This document shows, piece by piece, positions 32,361 through 44,224 of a stretch of DNA of 64,000 bases. This stretch comes from Candidula unifasciata. Its lineage: Eukaryota; Mollusca; Gastropoda; Stylommatophora; Geomitridae. Within the stretch, counting starts at the first letter, position 1. Every line of letters starts with the position of its first letter. The stretch covers positions 179,001-243,000 of the forward strand of contig CAJHNH020004702.1 in assembly GCA_905116865.2 (NCBI GenBank), in the 5' to 3' direction. Under the pieces are notes generated by a model. It did not search any database. It saw nothing but the letters and a program-made list of their open reading frames with translations, and was not told the origin of the DNA. Both the position numbers and the translations under genes were made by a program.

Positions 32361-32591
32361 GTCGCACAATGCTAACTATAGGATATAAAAGCCCAGGTAG
32401 TGTAGTCGTCAGTACATTAAGAGGCGTTGACAGCGATTCGGGGTTGAACTCCAGCAGAGGTATAATTAAAGTGGGGTTGCGTGAGCATCATAAATAGAAT
32501 ACTGTATAGCACGTTCAGTGGTAAAAAGAAAAAAAAAACACGAGGTACTAGATCCAGTATTACTCACCACAGCCTAGGAGCAGAAAAGGGG

Positions 32592-32875
32592 GTCGCCGCG
32601 GTGCAACGGTAGACGCTCGTCTGCGGACTTGAAGGTCGTTTGTTTGGGTACTGAGGGAGCCATACTTTTTTTTTTTAAATTTGGCTTCCAGATCGACTTA
32701 GCTTTAAATGAGTAGCAGGTCCAGTCTTAGGAAGTAAAGGCGACCGGCGTGATGCTGAACACAGCACCCATGGAGCTCTGATTGGTCTATCAAATAGAAG
32801 TTCAGACCTATATGCCTAATACTCATGCAGGCGTGGTGAAGGATGCTTTACTTTATCTGTTTGACTAAGCACAAA
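32592..32875 (+). repeat. tRNA-derived SINE family C, copy 7
   Basis: Duplicate of 26705-26985 within the tandem duplication; differs by a few bases and T-run length. Confidence 0.85.
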
Positions 32876-33074
32876 AACCTAGGACTTGGGTTGGTTAACG
32901 CCTCTTCTGCCAACTCTCTCAGTGCCTCCCTAACCATCCAAGGAAGAGGCTGAACGCCACCTATCCACCCCCCTCTTATGACTGCACGGGGGGGGGGGGG
33001 CTAAGCACCCCCTCCCCACTAATGAAAACAATTTCTCTTTTCATGTGTGTTTGTATTTTTATTACCTGTAAAAT

Positions 33075-33485
33075 GCTAGATGTAACGAGGAAAGACCGAC
33101 ACCGGAACGATGCTGTCAGGAGGAGAGTGGGTACAGATTCAACACCAAACTTTATATATAGCTAGACAACAAATCAAATGGTTTGGCCATACAACAAGGC
33201 TGACATCAGACAGGGTACCCCAGAGTGCAATGTTATACAGATACAGCGGTAACAGTACCCGAAGAAAGACTGCAGAAATATCAGACACACTGAAAAGTAC
33301 TTAAAACGAACGAACGAACGAACTTTATTTTCAAAGGGTTACAAATTAGGCACGCAGGCCTGTCTTACATTCGGCCCTTCCAAACTTCCATCTTTCACAC
33401 AGCAACGAAGCGAACAGGAGGGCCCGTTCCAGATATCTCTTCATGTCCTGACGCCATATGGCATTTCAAGAGTAGAGAAAATATT
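33075..33485 (+). pseudogene. LINE family G fragment (duplicate)
   Basis: Same content as 27190-27600, including the (AACG)n-ended insertion. Confidence 0.7.
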
Positions 33486-33487
33486 AA

Positions 33488-33488
33488 T

Positions 33489-33551
<63 letters not shown>

Positions 33552-33788
33552 AAGAAGAAGAAGAAGAAGAAGAAGAAGAAGAAGAAGAAGAAGAAGAAGA
33601 AGAAGAAGAAGAAGAAGAAGAAGAAGAAGAAGAAGAAGAAGAAGAAGAAGAAGAAGAAGAAGAAGAAGAAGAAGAAGAAGAAGAAGAAGAAGAAGAAGAA
33701 GAAGAAGAAAAAGAAGAAGAAGAAGAAGAAGAAGAAGAAGAAGAAGAAGAAGAAGAAGAAGAAGAAGAAGAAGAAGAAGAAGAAGAAG

Positions 33789-33818
<30 letters not shown>
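33488..33818 (+). repeat. (AAT)n(AAG)n microsatellite, about 330 bp
   Basis: Duplicate of 27604-28125, longer in AAT and shorter in AAG, with one AAAAAG interruption near 33709. Confidence 0.97.
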
Positions 33819-33819
<1 letters not shown>

Positions 33820-35534
33820 TATATTTCTTATAGGAACACCAAATTTAGTATCTTTGAAAACATACAAGTACTTGCGTACAAAATGAACTTCAACATGTTA
33901 AAAGAAGAAATACAATTTAGAACACAAGTCTGGAAATAAGACATACTTTGTCTACAACGTCTGATAAAATCAATGCTTTATCTCGTAAAACAAAGATTAC
34001 AATAGATAAAATATAGTCCAGTGTTTCTCAAACTGTTTAGGCCCACGTTATCTCGTTGCTTTTGGATTTAACACACACACAAAAACAACTGCCTAGCGCC
34101 CCTTCCCCAGGAAGTATCATCATCATGTGTCACGCTAATGTCATATGCGGTCGTCATTCGCCAGCCTACACTGTCAGCAGAATTTTGGATCAGGTAGTGC
34201 TCCCGTGCCTCACGATGAAGAAAGGGGATGTCATCAAGGTATTTTATCTCGTTGCCTTATCCCTGTTCTCTTTTTATCAAAATTGCCAGTTGTCACAAAA
34301 TTCTAGGGTTTATTCCTTGCATTGAAAGATGCCTTCCGTAATCGAACGAATAACATTATATAATTGCAATTGTTTTGTATCGATCTTCGTTTGTTTTGTG
34401 TCTTAATTTTTTCTTCGTCTAACAATTTACTATAGTCTATAATTTTTGCAGGCTTCTCTCCAGTTTAAATTAATGGACTGTGTTAAAATTTTCCTTAGCT
34501 TTTTAAAGATCTGACAGATGGGGCCACATGAGGTTTCATGTAGCCTTCACAGTTTCTGCCTTTTCTTTTCTAGGGATCCACAGTGGAGTTTAAATTCACA
34601 GCGTTTCGGTCTTTTGGTCATAAAAACGTTTTCCGCCCCAAGGACACAGTGATTAGCCTTTTATTCATGTTTGCTGACCTTTCACTTGCGCTAGTCTATG
34701 TTAGAGAGATATCACGTTGTGTTGTTCTCGATGCTCTGAGCTTTGTATTTTGCGTGTGTGTTTTATTCGTTGTTGTGAGTGGTGAGCGGCCAGTGACATT
34801 GTGTATATTATGGCCTTCTCGGTCTTCAGGGACGATGAATTTACTTTAGCTGTCAGCATTGTCGAGCGACTAGTAGAGCAGCAATGCGTTGCTGCACACA
34901 AGACGGTTTTTTAGGGCCCGGCACAAAATGTTGACAATTCCCTAAAGCATTGGAAGTAGGCTGCACTCTCTCGTGGGACGTAGGCTGAGGCTGTGAGCTA
35001 GGGAGGTTGGGTTAGGGCCAGTTCTAAATGGTGTGGGATTGTTAAAAGCGGTCACATCGTGTAATCTAGAACATGTGATATCGCCCGTGATAGCGTCGAA
35101 GAGAACACAACGTGACTTCACTGTAACTTAGACTAGAGCGGTTGAAAGGTCACGTAGCATGAATGAACGGCCAATCAGGGTGTGTTTGGACAAAAAATGT
35201 TCGAAGAACAGGTGTGTTTTTTATTTTTTTATTTGCATATGTGATACTGTCTTGTTTGGAGAGTGAAATGACTTGGAGAACTGATTTAAATCTGTGAACA
35301 TGGCGGCTCTTTATTGATATACTCTGCTCAGTCTGCTTAGGTCGAAGGACGACTACTGCCTATGCTTTGAGATTGGCGCAAGCTTACATGCCGTGTGTCT
35401 CTGTGTTGCAAGAAGTGTGTGGAATGTAGATTCACGCAACTCTTTTTTGTGGTGTGACCAAAAGCATTGGTGATTTCTGAGTATATAAAGTGAAAAAGCT
35501 GGTTGTACAGACAGTTTTGTTATTTAGATCAAGG

Positions 35535-35677
<143 letters not shown>

Positions 35678-36954
35678 ACCGCAGTCTTTTTGTTTCATTC
35701 AATGCTTCCTAGCTGCACCTGAGGCTGCTACCGCTGCTCGACCGTCTCAATCCACCCAAATTTGATCTAGGCCGCTACAGACCAATTTGACTCTGAAGCC
35801 TACAGTAGAAGAATTATCATTATCTTTATAGAAGGAGTGGCATACAACAGAGAGACGAAAAATTAGTGCACTGAATGGGGGTGTACAATGAGACAGACCA
35901 AAAATAACATGGAGAGATAACATACAGACAGACCTACACACCCTTGAAGTCACCAACTGGAAAGAGAATACCGATCACAAAGATAAATGGAGGTGAGTGA
36001 TATATGTATCAATGAACAACACGGGTTTTAAATGCTGAAGAGACAGAAAAAGAGATGTCATTTGAAAGCCCTACTATAATTATTGCTTATTTCTCTGTAT
36101 TCAATACGAGAATTTTAGTTCTGTCAGAGTTAAATTGAAGCATTCAGGAGTTAAAATTTAAATCAATCTCTACAACTACAACAACAAGCCACACCGCTAT
36201 CCCACCAATTAACCCAACACCCGCTGTGAAACAGTGCAAGTCTATTAATCACTGAGGCTAGAGTGTCCAGCAATTAATCTCCATTAATTGCTGAGCTCCC
36301 GTGAGCGTAAGTTAAAAAGAAATGTCAATCATCACATGTGGACACCAAACTCAGAAACCATCGAGCTATGCACTAAACAAACAGCATCTATTTCATCTTC
36401 ACTCAGCTGTCTGTCGTTGAGTTCACGCTGTTTAACTCCCGTGCAATTGATGTGGTGATTGTAGGTCGACCAACCAGTAAATCAGAGATGAAAGACTACC
36501 ATTTGTTTTGTAGTTCAATTATGTGTGTGTGTGTGTGTGGTATTTTTTTCAGAAGGAATCTGTCTCATTTAACAACTTTTATTTGGTTTTTATTTGGTTT
36601 AATGTTTGGCTATTGTTGTATCAGTACAGTGTTTCGCCGTTTCGGCGTTTGCCAGCTCATGCTCTGAAATCTCCTTGTGTAATTTACGACTCTCTGTGTT
36701 GCCTTGACTGTGAATTCTGACAAACAAGCCAAACAATTCCTTGAGGTTGTGGAGATGTGGTTTTAAAGATGAATCCTTAAAGACTTCTTTGGACAGCCAA
36801 AAAGAGCAACCATATAGTTTGAAAGCGAGAGCTTAGAGACAACCTATCACAACGATCAGACAGAGACGGTCATCATTTGATGTTGTGTTTTGAGACGGAA
36901 GCCAGACATGTTGTTATCTACTACTTTTCCCTTCCAGCTTTCACATCGCCTCGA

Positions 36955-37205
36955 TGTACGATAAATGGACCATTTTCCACGCTCTTCAGGCATATTGGGT
37001 ACATAGGCCTAGACCTATATTTTATAGACTAAACGGCGTGGTCAGCATCACACAGCCGCCTTTACTTCCCGGTCTGCACCTGGTACCCACTCAAGGCTTG
37101 GTCAACCTAGAAGTCAAGGTCATTTTTGAAAAAAGTTTAACCCCTGTCAGGAACCGAACCCACGACTTTCGATCCACAGGCGAGCATCCCTTCTCGTTCT
37201 CATAC
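36955..37205 (-). repeat. tRNA-derived SINE family C, copy 8
   Basis: Duplicate of 31265-31515. Confidence 0.8.
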
Positions 37206-37649
37206 CATGACAATTTTGAAGAGCTGTCTCCTCCTGATGCTGGCAATCAGTACAGTCAGTATAACTGACCAACACGATGTGTAAGGTGTATCCTGACTGA
37301 GAGAGTTCCCCCCCCCCTTTTCCCCTGGAACACGATGTACGTGAAGTCATTGGAGGCAGATGATGGATAGACGTGGTTAAGCAGCTGAAAAGTTTTCACT
37401 AGTGGTCAACATTGCAACTGTGTTAGGCTAAAGGTGTCTCTAAGGGCACAACGGCTAGAACAACACGCCAAGTATGAGCACTGCTTTCCTGGAAAGAATT
37501 TGCAACCTGATGTTCATAGTTGGCAGGGAAATATCATGTGTGAACACAAATTATTGACTCCGAGGACCTGTTCACGTTTCCCGGCCTATCTACACACTTC
37601 CCCAGTCTGATCTAGGTCAAAGGAGAGTCACCTTATACTGCTTTCTTCG

Positions 37650-38350
37650 AAAAAAGTCTCTCCTGTGACCTAGGCTCGGGCTGTGGGTAGTGGGGAAAGG
37701 GGAAAGGGGGGGGGGGGGGGGGGTTATGGCCAGTTCTAGATGTTCTATGATCGTTGAAAGCTGTTTCATCGTGTAGTATAGAACATGCGACTTCGGCGCT
37801 GACGTAACTGGAGACAAGACATAGTGACACCCCTCCGACGTAGAAAAGTCTCAGAAAGTGTGAATGAAAGGTCAATGTATAAATGGGACGGGAGACGTGA
37901 ACAGGGCCGGCTCTGAAAAAGAGCCAGCTAATTATTCACTAGAGCGTCAAACTATTAATCTCCATTTATCGCCCAGCTCTGGCGAGCAGATTTGTGTAGA
38001 AAAGTCTGGTCGTCAAAGGTGGAAACCAAACACAGAAACCATCAGGCTTTCCGCTGAACAAACATCATCAATTTTAGTGGTGTCGTTCGGGAGTCTCCAA
38101 CTGAGTACATATGTTTTATCTTCCGCGTTATTTGATGTGATAATCCTAGGCCATCCGACCGAAAATCGTAAATGAAAGGCTGCATGTTCAGTCTTTCATT
38201 TTTGAGTTTGTTTACGAACAAAATTAACGGTTCTGTCTCATTTCACAAGGTGTATTTGCTTTTTAATTTAGTTAGTGTTGTATCAGTTTAGCCTCAAGCC
38301 GTTTTAGTGTTTTTCTGCTCGTGTGTTGACAGCAATCCCTTTGTCTAATT
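37650..38350 (+). repeat. Third, older and shorter copy of the duplicated unit
   Basis: GGCCAGTTCTAGATGTTCTA, TTGAAAGCTGTTTCATCGTG, TAGTATAGAACATGCGA and GTGAATGAAAGGTCAATG follow 29320-29480. Then TATTAATCTCCATTTATCGC, GGTGGAAACCAAACACAGAA ACCATC and TTGATGTGATAATCCTAGGC follow 30580-30790. The equivalent of about 29490-30530 is absent. Divergence is far higher than between copies 1 and 2. A poly-G run lies at about 37698-37723. From 38350 to 38930 I see no gene. Confidence 0.75.
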
Positions 38351-38934
38351 ATCCACGTTTGATGTCTGTTCTTTTAAAGGTTGTTTCAGCGTATCATCAT
38401 TTTGATTTGTTTTGGGTTTTTCGTTCCCCGGCTCTAAATCCGCATGTGTATCCGTTTTTTGACTTTGCACTTTGCAATTCTTTCAAGATTTTAGTTCTGA
38501 ACCTTAAAGAACTAGCTCATCTGGATGCAGGCTGTTAGTTTCTTATCTTTCAATCAGATGCATTCCGACTTTAAAGAAAAAGTCGTTTCTATCTATAAAA
38601 TGATCGTGGTCAATGAAACACGTTGTATCATCAAGAGGATGTTCCCATTTAGTATGACCGTCGATCGGTGGATATTTGTACCAGTGTGTCATTTAGTAAG
38701 AGACTTGACCGGTGGACTTTACTCACTATTCAAATGAACTTTGGATAGATGTTGTCACCCACGTAATGTCACCCACGTTCTGTCACCCATGCACTGTCAG
38801 CCATGTACTAGGGGTGGGGTGACAAGTGCCAGAGACTGTCAGGACACTGCATGTGGGAGGTGGGAAGGGGCGGGCAACTTTTCATGTGATCGTTTATCTA
38901 CCTATCGGTCCCTCCATGCATGCGTATATCCAGC

Positions 38935-39105
38935 TTTCTCACATCTACTCCTCCATCTTTCCATCTATCCATCCATCTATGCATCAATCTATCCATCTAT
39001 ACATCCTGTCTATCAATCCTTCTACCCATCCATATATCCATCCATCTATCCATCCATCTATCCATCTATATATCCATCCATCAATCTATACCTATCCATC
39101 TTTAC
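38935..39105 (+). repeat. (CATC/TATC)n imperfect tetranucleotide array
   Basis: CATCTATCCATCCATCTATC-type text with substitutions; poly-(SIHP) frames are artefacts. Confidence 0.93.
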
Positions 39106-39254
39106 ACACGTCAGTTCGTCTATTCGTTCCACTGTTTGTATATACTCCTTGTTCTGGTTGTTCGTTCTGTGTCACGTTTGTTCGTACTTTGTGCCAGGGC
39201 ATGAGTTTTGATTGTGCATCCGTTTTACTGACTTATTTGTTCTTAGCCGCTCGG

Positions 39255-39500
39255 GCAAATGCAATCCTACTTCAAAAGAAGATCCCTATCTGTCGACTCT
39301 AATCAAATGCTTTGGGTAGGCAGTGGAGGTATTCTAGTTTTCGCCACAATGTGACCCCAGAACCCACACGACAAAAAGAGGAGGCAATCCTACTTAAAGG
39401 AAACCCCCCAATTGGTCATCTCTTACGACATGCTTGTTGGAGAGGGCGTAGGTCTATTTTTGCTTTTCCCACAATGGAGCTTTGTAACCCATACGGGAAT
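39255..39500 (-). repeat. SINE-like repeat family A, two partial copies in tandem
   Basis: Both halves carry the same family A part (AATCCTACTT, a TCGACTCTAATC / TCTTACGACATG block, GGTCTATTTTTGC / GGTATTCTAGTTTT). It matches 46290-46390. The first spans about 39262-39362, the second about 39385-39500. Confidence 0.6.
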
Positions 39501-40002
39501 CTCAAAGGAATCCAACAAGGGTCTCTCGGTTTTCTTCCCCGTTCTGTCAACCGCTTCCTTTCAATCTAATAATTGCAGTAGAACCGTGTGCTAAAACAGT
39601 GTAAAACACTTCATCTCATTGAATCCTACGGTTCCCGTTAGCAGGTTTATATTAAAACCCTTACCATCCAAACTTGAAACCACGGACAGAAAAATCATAG
39701 GGAAATCCTGCAAACAGTCTCTGGCATTGGCAGTCGGCCGGGGATGAAGAGCCTACATGTTTTATCTTCCGAGCCATTTAGATAATCAAAGTAGGTTATT
39801 CAAACAACCGAATTAAAGAGGGCAGGAAGTGAAACATGATGGCAATGAATAATATTATTAAAAGCAATGAATTGTGAAAACAATATATGGGTAGAAGGAG
39901 GACAGTAAAAAGAATAAAAAGAAAAAAAAGAAGAAAATTAGGAAGAAAAAGCATTGATGCAAAACGAGAAAAAGGCAGAGATAGATACAAAGAGACAATA
40001 CT

Positions 40003-40033
<31 letters not shown>

Positions 40034-40166
40034 AAGAAGAAGAAGAAGAAGAAGAAGAAGGAGGAGGAGGAGGAGGAGAAGATGGGAAGAAGAAGAAGAA
40101 GAAGAAGAAGAAGAAGAAGAAGAAGAAGAAGAAGAAGAAGAAGAAGAAGAAGAAGAAGAAGAAGAA
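40003..40166 (+). repeat. (AAG)n microsatellite with GGA interruption
   Basis: Two AAG blocks separated by (GGA)n and GATGGGA. The surroundings (39860-40430) are purine-rich on the + strand. No gene. Confidence 0.96.
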
Positions 40167-40489
40167 TGTAGAGGAGGATGGGACATCGAAAACTATATGA
40201 AAGAGGAAAAGGTGAGGGAAGAAGGGGAGACGAGTACGGACCTCTGTAAAACTTGCTTAAGTTGAGAAGAAAAAGTGAAGCAGGAGAACGAATAGAAGAC
40301 TATGAGAGAAGACGTGAGAAGCAGGTGCTGTGACGAAAGTAGGAAGGGAGAAATAGAGGGGGAGTGTAGCTAGTGGGAAGAGAAGGAGGAGGGGAGACAC
40401 GATTATGGGAAAAATGAAGAGAAATGTTGAGGATAACTGAAACCTTCCAAAACTGTCCCGCTGCCCACTCCTGACCATGTCCAACAGTT

Positions 40490-41100
40490 CAGCCTTTTGC
40501 CGTTCTATGATCCGAACTTCAAAAATGCATTCTTCGTTGAATCTCCAACTCTTTCCTCAACATTTCTCAGACAACAACTAAACACATACTGTCGTTTGCC
40601 GTGCCCGAGAACCTTGGATAATTAAATAAAAAAACTATCGATTCTGGCTTGTAAGTCAGACAAGAAGTAGACACTACACGAGACGCTGGCAAATAGAATT
40701 GAAATTAAGATATTGGTACACACTATAAATCTCAACCATCAGTGCGTCCAGCGTTCCCAGCTATCTTTTCCTAGCCATAGGTAACTCAGTATTAATAAAG
40801 AATGACTGACTATACCAGTGGCGTCTGCTGATTATATCAAGCTGGTATCAAAATTACAACTAGAATAATTGAACAAAGGATTAGTAAAAGAACGTCTTTT
40901 TGATGCTACATACTTAGTAAAATAACGTGTCGTCATATCAACTCTTTTTCGTAATATTTCTTTCGGTCCATATAATATAAACGTTAGAAATTTCTTGATT
41001 TAAAATTTCAAAGTTGTCTATTTATGTGTGTAAATATACGAACATGTGTATATGTATGTGTGTGTATATCTATATATGTATGTATGTGTTTATATAATAG
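40490..41100. other. No gene seen
   Basis: AT-rich sequence with short (TG)n and (TA)n stretches around 41025-41095; no recognisable repeat family or protein. Confidence 0.4.
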
Positions 41101-41102
41101 GT

Positions 41103-41190
41103 CTGTACCGAATATTCACTTAGTATTCGCTTCGGGGGCGAATAGTGAACCTAATAACTATTCGGTATTCGGCCGAATACTTGCGGTCGG
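41103..41190 (+). repeat. Palindrome-rich TATTCGG repeat
   Basis: CGAATATTCACTTAGTATTC, GGGGGCGAATAGTGAACC and TATTCGGTATTCGGCCGAAT contain several overlapping inverted copies of ATTCGG/CCGAAT. Such text occurs in some hAT-like MITEs, but no clear ends are visible here. Confidence 0.5.
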
Positions 41191-41439
41191 GCCTTATACA
41201 AATAGTGGTCTCCTACACCCGTTTTGCATACACTGCGATGGACTGAAATAACTCCCTCATTAACACAATAGTTGCTGTTGCTTAAGTCTGTCGTAGCAGG
41301 GGAAACTGCGACCCGCTTGCGTGGTACAGCAGCTGGCAAGGTCTTTGCCTGCTGACTCGTCCGTGGCATTACAGCAGAGTTCTCAAGCTGGATACGTATG
41401 CCAGGGTTGCCCCGGCAAAAATCAAGAAAAATCGGCTAT

Positions 41440-41830
41440 AAATTGTGAAACTATGTGGAAGAATGGGCCTCAGTTTTAATAGTGGGAAGACAGAAGTAAT
41501 GGTGGTATCAAAGAAAAGAATTATTCCTAAATGTGTAATAAAAATCATTTTTGTTATTTTGTGACAAGTGCGGAAATTTAAGTATCTGTGCACATGGATA
41601 ACATTAAATGGAAGATGCATTACTAAAATAGGAAACGGAATAGGACAGGCAAAAACTGCATTTTATAAAATGAAGAACGTCTTATGCAATATATCTTTGT
41701 CTTTGAAGGTTAGAAAAATAATTCTTGCTTGCTACATACATCCAGTTTCAACTTATGGTCCTGGACAATCAGTAGGCAGGACAAAATAATTTATTGAGGT
41801 CTCAAAGATGTGTCTTTACAGAAAAGTAAA
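41440..41830 (+). pseudogene. Decayed RTE-like LINE, post-RT region
   Basis: Frames give FNSGKTEVMVVSKKRIIPKC, then after a stop RKFKYLCTWITLNGR and CITKIGNGIGQAKTAF, then KVRKIILACYIHPVSTYG. Very close to the minus-strand copy at 19607-19860. Ends in an A-rich stretch before the TIR element. Confidence 0.75.
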
Positions 41831-41931
41831 ATAAGTAAAAATTTAAAAAAATTAAAAAAAATAAAATATACATACATATATATTACTGTTAAAGAAGCTG
41901 ACAGTTATGTGCAGCTGTATTTGTGTCTGTC

Positions 41932-41986
41932 AGTAGTGATAGGCGGTAATACAGGTATCATTTCGATTAAGCCTCCTTCTTTATTC
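41932..41986 (+). repeat. Left terminal inverted repeat (55 bp)
   Basis: Exact reverse complement of 44124-44178. Similarity stops abruptly after the TTCTTTATTC end. Confidence 0.95.
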
Positions 41987-44123
41987 CGATAACTATCCGT
42001 GGCTTACGGTGTCCTATGAAGAAAAACATCGGGTGACTTTTGTGCGCCAAGAATAGTGATCGGGTTACCCGGCGTCTTCTGTTATCGCCTTGTGAAGACC
42101 CGTGAAAGACATGCGATGTCTCGTGCGTCCTTTACGTTGTTCGTCGAGAAAGATATAGCGCCTTTTTGGTACCCAAAATCGCCCCAGCTCCCCTTTGCCC
42201 CAAGGATAGTGCTCGGGTTATCTGGCGTCTTCAGTTATTGCCTTGTAAAGACCAGTGAAAGACATGTAACGTCTCGTGTGTGTGGTTTACGCTGTCTGTC
42301 GAGAAAGACATGCCGCCCTTTTGGCACCTAAAATTGCCCCAGCCCACCTTCGTCGCCTGGTAGCGCCGCCTCTGACCTACAACGTAAACCCTTTATGAGC
42401 GGTGATATCTAACAATATGACACAACAGTTCTCCTTTTTTTAAACTACAGCTCAACCATATATGTACGGCTAGAGCCCGACACTTTGCCACACCTGTCGT
42501 CCTTTTGCTATTTTTCCCACTACAATTTAAACTACGGATGAGTGGCCGGCCTCCCATAATATGTTACAAAAGTCGCCCTTCTGTTAACGTTTTCGTTTTT
42601 ACTGCAACTAAACCCTCCCTAATCTAGCAATATCTAACACTATGATAAGACACACGCCAAATGTATGTTTTCCTTTTTACTACAGCTTAAACTATTTCTG
42701 CGCAGTCGACCTTCGCTCCCATGACACAGATGATGATGATGACGCTCAAGTCGCCCTTTAGTATATATCCCCGGTCATCGAACCACCTTTCTAGGTTTCT
42801 TTACCTAAACCCTAAAACGCCCCCCTTCCCCCTCTGCCGGCTGTCACTGCTGCCTATGTCTATTTTCATATCCCATAACTTGTTTCGTTTTATAACATAT
42901 ATATCTCCCGCTAACAACCCACTTCTAATTTTTTGTCTATTACAGAACCCATAAACCAACACCAACCGTTTTAGTCGCCCTGTCGCCCCGTGTCCCTTGC
43001 CCCGCCCGCCCCGCTGCTCACCGATGTCAGGTAAGCCCCTTCTCTTCTGCCCTCAACACTATGACAAGACAGCTACCCTTCTGTCGTATGTCCTCCTTTT
43101 TACTACAGCTCAAACCATCCCTTCAATACCATGACACAGATGATGATGATGACGCTCGAGTCGCCCTTTCTAATATATCCCCGGTCATCCGCCACTTTAA
43201 CCAACAGCTGGCCCTGCACTAAAGAAATATTTGTCTTCCTTAAACCAGTCTGCCTAAAAATACCCACACCCCAACATACCGACAATGAATAACCAGTTGC
43301 TATGGAGACAAAGTATCTCCCCGGGTCCCCTGCCCTACCGCCTGTAATAGCCATCCTTTCCCCTCCGGGAATACTGACCAATCAGAATTGACTACTAAAC
43401 CCCAGCTGACCAATCAGAACCTTCAAATATTATACATTCAGGGTACCCATTACTTCCTACCATAAGAGAACCGCGCCCTCTGCAACCTGAAAAAATCACT
43501 AATCCCTAAGACTGTGTGGAGGAATGAATCATCCGCCACTTTAACCAATATCTGGCCCTGCACTAAAGAAATATTTACATTTCGCCGTAAGAAAATACCC
43601 CGGGAGAGATAAAGTATCGATGTTTATATGTCTGTTCTCTTGTATAGGTTGAGCGGTCGACCTTCGCTACCATGACATAGATGATGATGCCGGCGCCCAA
43701 TCTGCCCTTTCTAATACATCCCCGGTCATCATGCCGCCTTCCTAGGTTTATTTATCGCAAGTCTAAAACGGCTCCCCTCATACAATCACCTATACAGACA
43801 TCCACATACACCCGCACCAACTCTATTAGTCGCCCCGGGTCCCCTGCCCCCCGCTGCTCACCTAAATAGTGTTCCTGTCTGCCCCCCCCCCCCCCCCCGT
43901 TTTATATAACACCACCTGTCACCTGCAGTTATGAAGATAATAATGCATCTACAAAGTATCGATTTCCTATACATTTCCCTAAACCAATCAATTGTGTTGT
44001 CATCAGCCTCCCGATCGATATTTACTAAGGACAAAGAGGGAGGCTTACCCGATCGATATTTACTAAGGATAAAGAACAGCCTCCTAGAGAAACCAATCAC
44101 TTTTGGCCGCCATCTTTTACAAA

Positions 44124-44178
44124 GAATAAAGAAGGAGGCTTAATCGAAATGATACCTGTATTACCGCCTATCACTACT
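44124..44178 (-). repeat. Right terminal inverted repeat (55 bp)
   Basis: Exact reverse complement of 41932-41986. Two partial extra copies of its inner part (GGAGGCTTA...) lie just inside, near 44037 and 44080. Confidence 0.95.
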
Positions 44179-44224
44179 TCTGTCTTGTCATTTCCTTCCG
44201 CTGAGTATTTTTCTTAGAGAATGT

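Larger units (their letters stand above)
31873..32420 (+). repeat. 548-bp block present only in copy 2
   Basis: Copy 1 reads GAAAAGAGAGGCGTTGAC straight through (26530). Copy 2 is interrupted after GAAAAGAGA and resumes at GAGGCGTTGAC. The block contains a minus-strand family C SINE and a family F piece, so it looks like older genomic text lost from copy 1 by a microhomology deletion rather than one insertion. Confidence 0.85.
41932..44178. mobile_element. 2.25-kb non-autonomous TIR element, 6-bp target duplication
   Basis: The ends are perfect 55-bp inverted repeats (41932-41986 and 44124-44178). They begin AGTAGTGATAGGCGGTAATA and end with the complement ...ATCACTACT. The flanks carry an exact 6-bp duplication, TCTGTC (41926-41931 and 44179-44184). 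The interior is C-rich with internal repeats: two 150-bp units at 42050-42350, three GATGATGATG...CCCCGGTCATC blocks (42725, 43140, 43680) and two CCACTTTAACCAA..CTGGCCCTGCACT blocks. No transposase-length frame. Six-bp duplications with AGT...ACT termini recall Polinton/Maverick elements; IS3EU and Dada also make about 6 bp. Superfamily unresolved. Confidence 0.88.

Noticed and set aside
42056..42331. 91-codon frame inside the TIR element as a possible transposase piece
   Set aside because: It spans a 150-bp tandem unit and repeats itself (MIGLPGVFCYRLVKT / VLGLSGVFSYCLVKT); no transposase motif.
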